Shown here in pieces: positions 59,917-64,000 of a stretch of 64,000 bases of DNA (position 1 is its first letter; every line of letters starts with the position of its first letter). The translations under genes were made by a program, and so were the position numbers. Source of the DNA: Alphaproteobacteria bacterium MarineAlpha12_Bin1 (GTDB lineage: Bacteria; Pseudomonadota; Alphaproteobacteria; UBA6615); assembly GCA_002937505.1 (NCBI GenBank), contig PTJY01000003.1, positions 62,001 to 126,000 of the forward strand, given 5' to 3'. The notes below the pieces were generated by a model. It made no database searches. It saw only the letters and a list, made by a program, of their open reading frames with translations, and was not told where the DNA came from.

Positions 59917-60174
59917 TTGAACATAACATTCACAAAGATTGTTGGCTTTTTTACTGGCGCTATAATAACTTACCTACTGGCTAACCTACTCCGCTTTACT
60001 GTGCTGGCATTTATGGCTTCACCAAAAGATAAATTAAGTTTTAGTGATTTATTTTGGTGGTGGGATCAATTCACTTCACCAACCGGATCAATACTTCTAT
60101 GCACAATTGTAGGAGGATTGTGTGGTGCTAAGTGGCTGCATCAATATATTTTAAATCAATCAATTACAAAATAG
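59917..60174 (+). CDS. small membrane protein, unknown
   Basis: 85 aa, TTG start, two hydrophobic segments; no recognised family. Confidence 0.5.
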   Translation: MNITFTKIVGFFTGAIITYLLANLLRFTVLAFMASPKDKLSFSDLFWWWDQFTSPTGSILLCTIVGGLCGAKWLHQYILNQSITK

Positions 60175-60177
60175 GCT

Positions 60178-60801
60178 TCACCAAACGGGTGGATGTTTAT
60201 TCAACTTGGTTCGCTCAAGTACATCTAGTAGTTCCTCAGACGACATATCTATTCGTAATCTGTCGATAAGCTGCTTGGCACCTGGATAGCTACTTTTAGC
60301 TGCAAGATCCAGCCATAAATAAGACTGTAATCGATTTCTTAAAACTCTGCGTCCCTCAAAATATAATGCACCAAGATAAAACTGTGCTCTGACCACTCCA
60401 TTAATGGCATGAGGTAACATTATATCATAAGACTTCACATAATCAGCAGACAGATATGACCTAATGCCTTCCTCGATACTGGAATCAATCGTTGGGCTGA
60501 AATTTTGATAGTTCGGATTTGTAAATAAAATACGTGTTAACTCGATCTGCATTTTGTTCTGTAGTTCGAGGATTTTTTCTCTTTCTATTCGCAACTGATT
60601 TTTAACAGTTATAAGCTCTAATTTGCGATCAATAATTTCTTCTTTTGGATCAGGAATTCTTTTGTTTAAACCATTTGTGCCTGATATATTGACACTATCC
60701 AGTTCCATTACTTTTCCGGTTACTACAACCCCGAGTAAAAATCCAGATAAACCAAATAATAGAACTGCAAGGACCAAAGGAATTAATAGTTTTTTTCTCA
60801 T
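60178..60801 (-). CDS. TM-anchored coiled-coil protein with Sel1-like repeat
   Basis: 207 aa; N-terminal TM; VVRAQFYLGALYFEGRRVLRNRLQSYLWLDLAAKSSYPGAKQL. Confidence 0.8.
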   Translation of the reverse strand: MRKKLLIPLVLAVLLFGLSGFLLGVVVTGKVMELDSVNISGTNGLNKRIPDPKEEIIDRKLELITVKNQLRIEREKILELQNKMQIELTRILFTNPNYQNFSPTIDSSIEEGIRSYLSADYVKSYDIMLPHAINGVVRAQFYLGALYFEGRRVLRNRLQSYLWLDLAAKSSYPGAKQLIDRLRIDMSSEELLDVLERTKLNKHPPVW

Positions 60802-60839
60802 GTAAAAATGTTTGTTTCTTTTTTAGACATTTATTTTTT

Positions 60840-61745
60840 TCATTTGTAAATTGTATAAGATCCACTTTCAATTTCTTCAGAAATACTTGGACCTGCAGGT
60901 TTCCATCCGAGTAAGGATCTGGCCTTATCAGCATTTACCCGAACATTTGAACTCATTGCGTAACTCATGGCTGGCCCCCACGAGCAAATAGCTTCTTCAA
61001 ACGCAAATGTATTTGTTTTTTCACCTAGCCCGAGCATTCGTCCTACCGATTGATTTATAGAAATCATCGAAGTTTCACCGCTTTCCAGATAGAAAAACGA
61101 CCCTTTAGGAGCTCTTTCAAGGGCTAGAAGATATGAATCTGCACAATCTTCGATGTAAACATTTGACCAAATATTTTGTCCTAACCCAATATGGCGAGGG
61201 ATGCCTGAAGATTTTGCAAGGGAGATGAATGTCGGTATTTGAGGACTGTGAATCCTTACCCCCAATCCTTTGCCATATATAAGACAAGGGCATAAGACAA
61301 CAGAATTAACATTGTCTTTGGCCGCCTCTAGAACCATTTGATCGGTAGCTATCCGACCAGCTTTCTCAGGAAGGGCATTCAGGGGAGTATCTTCATTATA
61401 TATAATGCCCCCTGCTTGTCCCTTTGCATTGTCAGAAACGATGCTAGTTCCACTGGTTTGGATAAAGTATTTACCACTTCCCCTTAATGCGTCTATAAGT
61501 ACTCTAGCAACAAAAGGGTTGTCGGCATCAGCAGCATTTATTACTGCATCTGAATCTATAGCAGTTTTATTTAATACCTCGAAATCATCTAAAGTTCCTA
61601 TAACTGGGGTTATGCCATTTTTAACTAGCAACTGGCCTCTTTCCTCGTTTCTTGCTAATCCATAAACATCATGTCCCGCTTTAATTAGTTTATGTGAAAC
61701 CGTTCCCCCAATATAACCCGTGGCTCCCGTCACAAATATTTTCAT
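60840..61745 (-). CDS. NAD-dependent epimerase/dehydratase family protein
   Basis: 301 aa; MKIFVTGATGYIGGTVSHKLIKAGHDVYGLARN. Confidence 0.9.
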   Translation of the reverse strand: MKIFVTGATGYIGGTVSHKLIKAGHDVYGLARNEERGQLLVKNGITPVIGTLDDFEVLNKTAIDSDAVINAADADNPFVARVLIDALRGSGKYFIQTSGTSIVSDNAKGQAGGIIYNEDTPLNALPEKAGRIATDQMVLEAAKDNVNSVVLCPCLIYGKGLGVRIHSPQIPTFISLAKSSGIPRHIGLGQNIWSNVYIEDCADSYLLALERAPKGSFFYLESGETSMISINQSVGRMLGLGEKTNTFAFEEAICSWGPAMSYAMSSNVRVNADKARSLLGWKPAGPSISEEIESGSYTIYK

Positions 61746-62047
61746 CTTAACGCTCTTTGGTGGTTTTAGTTATTAAGTTATTTTATAGTTCCATTTACTA
61801 AATGACTGAATCAATAATGTTAATCATTTTTATAATGAAATAAGTGCATTATGTCTCAGGCTTGACACGTATGTTATAATAATCAATTACGAATATACGA
61901 AGTTATTTCTATTAAGGCTTAAGATAAAGCTATAACCCACGGAATAACTTTGTGTTTTTAGGGAAAAAATAACTCATAAAAACTTTTTGTTAATATAATA
62001 CTTTATTATTAGTTTTTAACTTATTGAATTATAACATTTATTTGATC

Positions 62048-62236
62048 ATGGACGAAACAAAGAACATTGAATCACAGTTCGAAGACGACATCAATGCAGG
62101 CTTCACTACACGGCGAGTGGAAGTAGTTAAATCACGAAATTGTTTAAAATGTCGTGAGCCATTCAGCAGCGAGTGGTCAGGAGAGCGAGTCTGCAAAAGA
62201 TGTAAATCGTCTGGAACTTGGCGAAGCGGACTCTAA
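62048..62236 (+). CDS. small zinc-ribbon protein
   Basis: 62 aa from ATG 62048; CLKCREPFSSEWSGERVCKRCKSSGTWRSGL with two CxxC knuckles; ORF track begins at TTG 62024. Confidence 0.8.
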   Translation: MDETKNIESQFEDDINAGFTTRRVEVVKSRNCLKCREPFSSEWSGERVCKRCKSSGTWRSGL

Positions 62237-62367
62237 TTAATTATTAGAGTTGTGCGTTGGGACGTTTTGGCTCAACAGCCCTGAAGATATTAGACTGTAA
62301 ATAAGTAACGGAGCGCGTTATATTTTCGCGCTACGAGAATATAGGCTCGCCTAAAGGAAATAGTATT

Positions 62368-63573
62368 ATGACTAGAACAACTAGAGGACTACTGGACGCG
62401 CGTCTAACAGAAAGTCAGATGAGGGTAATTGACCAGGAATTCCCCAGCTTTTCTAACCCAGAAATGGAACAAAGACGACACCTTATAAAAGAGTGGTTAA
62501 GTAAATATGATTTAGATCATATAATTTTATATGGTGCATACTGGGCTGGTAATTCCGTCGTTTACTTTACCGGATGGCCTGTAACCGCCGAAGCAGCCGT
62601 ACTTTTCTCTAATGATATAAAACCAATCATGTACGTTCAGTTTTATAATCACGTTCCTCAAGCAACAAAAATTGCATATGAAACTGACGTTGGCCCAGGG
62701 AACGAATCCTCTATTAAAATGGTTATTAATGAAATGGAGAAAAGGGGTAAGAAAAATAGTCGGGTCGGAGTAATTGGCCCTCTAACTATGTCATCATTCA
62801 GATTACTGGAAGAAAGAACATCCGAAATTATCGATCTAAATCAAGAATACGGAATGGCTCGCTTAATAAAGTCTGAAGAAGAATTTGAGTGGCTTAAAAT
62901 AGGAGCTGTTTTGAGTGATCTATCTTACGAATCACTCTTGGAAAACACCCAAATAGGAGATGACGAACGACTACTTGGTGACCATGTAGAAAGGTCATAC
63001 TTAAAATGGGGAGCCACGAACTTAATTCATTTCTTTGGGGTAACAAATATGGCAAACCCTGATTGTTGTGTTCCTCGCCAATGGCCACTGACCAGATCGA
63101 TATCTAAAGGAGATATAATCTTCACAGAGATAAGTGCAGATTTTTGGGACTATTCCGGGCAAATACTCAGAACTTTTACTGTTGGTGAAGAGCCAACACC
63201 TCTCTATAGAGACTTACATTTTACAGCTGAGAAAACCTTTGATGAAATTATGAAAGTTTTAAAGCCTGGTACAAGTGCTGAAGACATTTTTAACGCAACC
63301 GGTGTCATAGAGGAGTCAGGATTTTCGATTTATGACGATCTAGTTCATGGTTATGGTGGGGGTTATCTTCAACCTATTCTTGGCTGTAAAAGTAGACCCG
63401 CGGGACCAATACCTGATTTAGTTCTGAAACCAGGAATGTGTATGGTAGTACAACCAAACATAATCACCACAGACCAAAAGGCTGGTGTACAGACGGGGGA
63501 AGCCGTAAGAATTACGCAAAATGGAGTAAAGTCATTGCATGATGTTCCTAGAGGAATTCACAGGATTGATTAA
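62368..63573 (+). CDS. M24 (pita-bread/creatinase-aminopeptidase P) family protein with atypical metal-site residues
   Basis: 401 aa; SDLSYESLLENTQ, DIIFTEISADFWDYSGQILRTF, VHGYGGGY, LKPGMCMVVQPN, GVQTGEAVRIT. Confidence 0.85.
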   Translation: MTRTTRGLLDARLTESQMRVIDQEFPSFSNPEMEQRRHLIKEWLSKYDLDHIILYGAYWAGNSVVYFTGWPVTAEAAVLFSNDIKPIMYVQFYNHVPQATKIAYETDVGPGNESSIKMVINEMEKRGKKNSRVGVIGPLTMSSFRLLEERTSEIIDLNQEYGMARLIKSEEEFEWLKIGAVLSDLSYESLLENTQIGDDERLLGDHVERSYLKWGATNLIHFFGVTNMANPDCCVPRQWPLTRSISKGDIIFTEISADFWDYSGQILRTFTVGEEPTPLYRDLHFTAEKTFDEIMKVLKPGTSAEDIFNATGVIEESGFSIYDDLVHGYGGGYLQPILGCKSRPAGPIPDLVLKPGMCMVVQPNIITTDQKAGVQTGEAVRITQNGVKSLHDVPRGIHRID

Positions 63574-63579
63574 TCCCAA

Positions 63580-64000
63580 TTACATCCCTCTAATTCGATC
63601 AAGAAAATTGTTAGTATTTTGTGGCAAAACATCTCCTCGCCAAGTCACGTGGCCATCAGGGCCAACTAAAGTAAACTCACGCTCATAAAACTCACAAATT
63701 TCATCGTATTCTAAATCAACTAAGGTTATAGGAACACCTATTTCAGAAGCTGCTGCTAGAAAATCATCTACATCTTTATATTGATTAAGACGAATCAGAG
63801 TAAATCCTGGGCCAAGATAATCACATAATGCCAAACCACCAGACAACCAAACGTGAGGGGCACGTGAACCCGGTCTCGATGTTGGAACATAATCATATGG
63901 ATCATCTTTAAATGGTAGTGTTTCATCAGGGCAAATTATTTCGGAATTTTCGTACCTAACACCCAAAACTATTCCAGGAATTATGAATTCTCTTTTTCCA
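63580..64000 (-). CDS. FAD-dependent aromatic-ring hydroxylase (PheA/TfdB-like), C-terminal fragment truncated by window end
   Basis: Frame stays open past the ORF-track TTG to the window edge (GKREFIIPGIVLGVRYENSEIICPDE...SRPGSRAPHVWL...FTLIRL...LVGPDGHVTWRGD). Confidence 0.8.
   Translation of the reverse strand, partial: GKREFIIPGIVLGVRYENSEIICPDETLPFKDDPYDYVPTSRPGSRAPHVWLSGGLALCDYLGPGFTLIRLNQYKDVDDFLAAASEIGVPITLVDLEYDEICEFYEREFTLVGPDGHVTWRGDVLPQNTNNFLDRIRGM

Noticed and set aside
62368-63573. M24 protein as DMSP lyase DddP
   Set aside because: Same fold family, but the overall sequence and metal-ligand pattern do not resemble DddP as I recall it; no other ddd/dmd genes in window.

Overview
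AT-rich 64 kb chromosomal window from what looks like an alphaproteobacterium (probably marine; inferred from gene content only). It is densely coded, with about 56 protein genes and two tRNAs. I saw no CRISPR array, transposase, integrase or phage module. Main blocks: (1) sulfurtransferase/metC, then an LLM flavin oxidoreductase / SCP2-thiolase-like / DUF35 / CoA-transferase operon (0-7 kb). (2) An RND efflux pump with its adaptor (7.6-12 kb). (3) tRNA-Arg(TCT) / NDUFS4-like gene / tRNA-Pro(TGG), then DUF192 (12.5-13.7 kb). (4) A TPP riboswitch driving a ThiZXY-like ABC importer (13.8-16.4 kb). (5) An Atm1-type ABC exporter and a split Mrp-type antiporter operon with three NuoL/M/N-like subunits (16.5-25.8 kb). 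(6) A divergent form-II CoxL-type molybdenum hydroxylase cluster with MoxR/VWA/XdhC and a molybdopterin-binding/MocA-like fusion (26-36.3 kb). (7) A Gld-like ABC/GldG/DUF4340 cassette (37.3-42 kb). (8) A long catabolic region with acyl-CoA enzymes, BKACE (DUF849), thiolase, FAH, SMP-30, bicupin, RidA and a divergent M24 protein (44-64 kb). Observations most worth checking: a probable AUC start codon on the DUF4040-type Mrp subunit; the riboswitch/start-site overlap in the thi operon; a Cys-less thiolase paired with DUF35; an M24 protein with an eroded metal site; a perfect-stem hairpin between coxM and moxR; and an 11-bp direct repeat spaced 40 bp upstream of an SDR gene. No system is demonstrably new from sequence alone.
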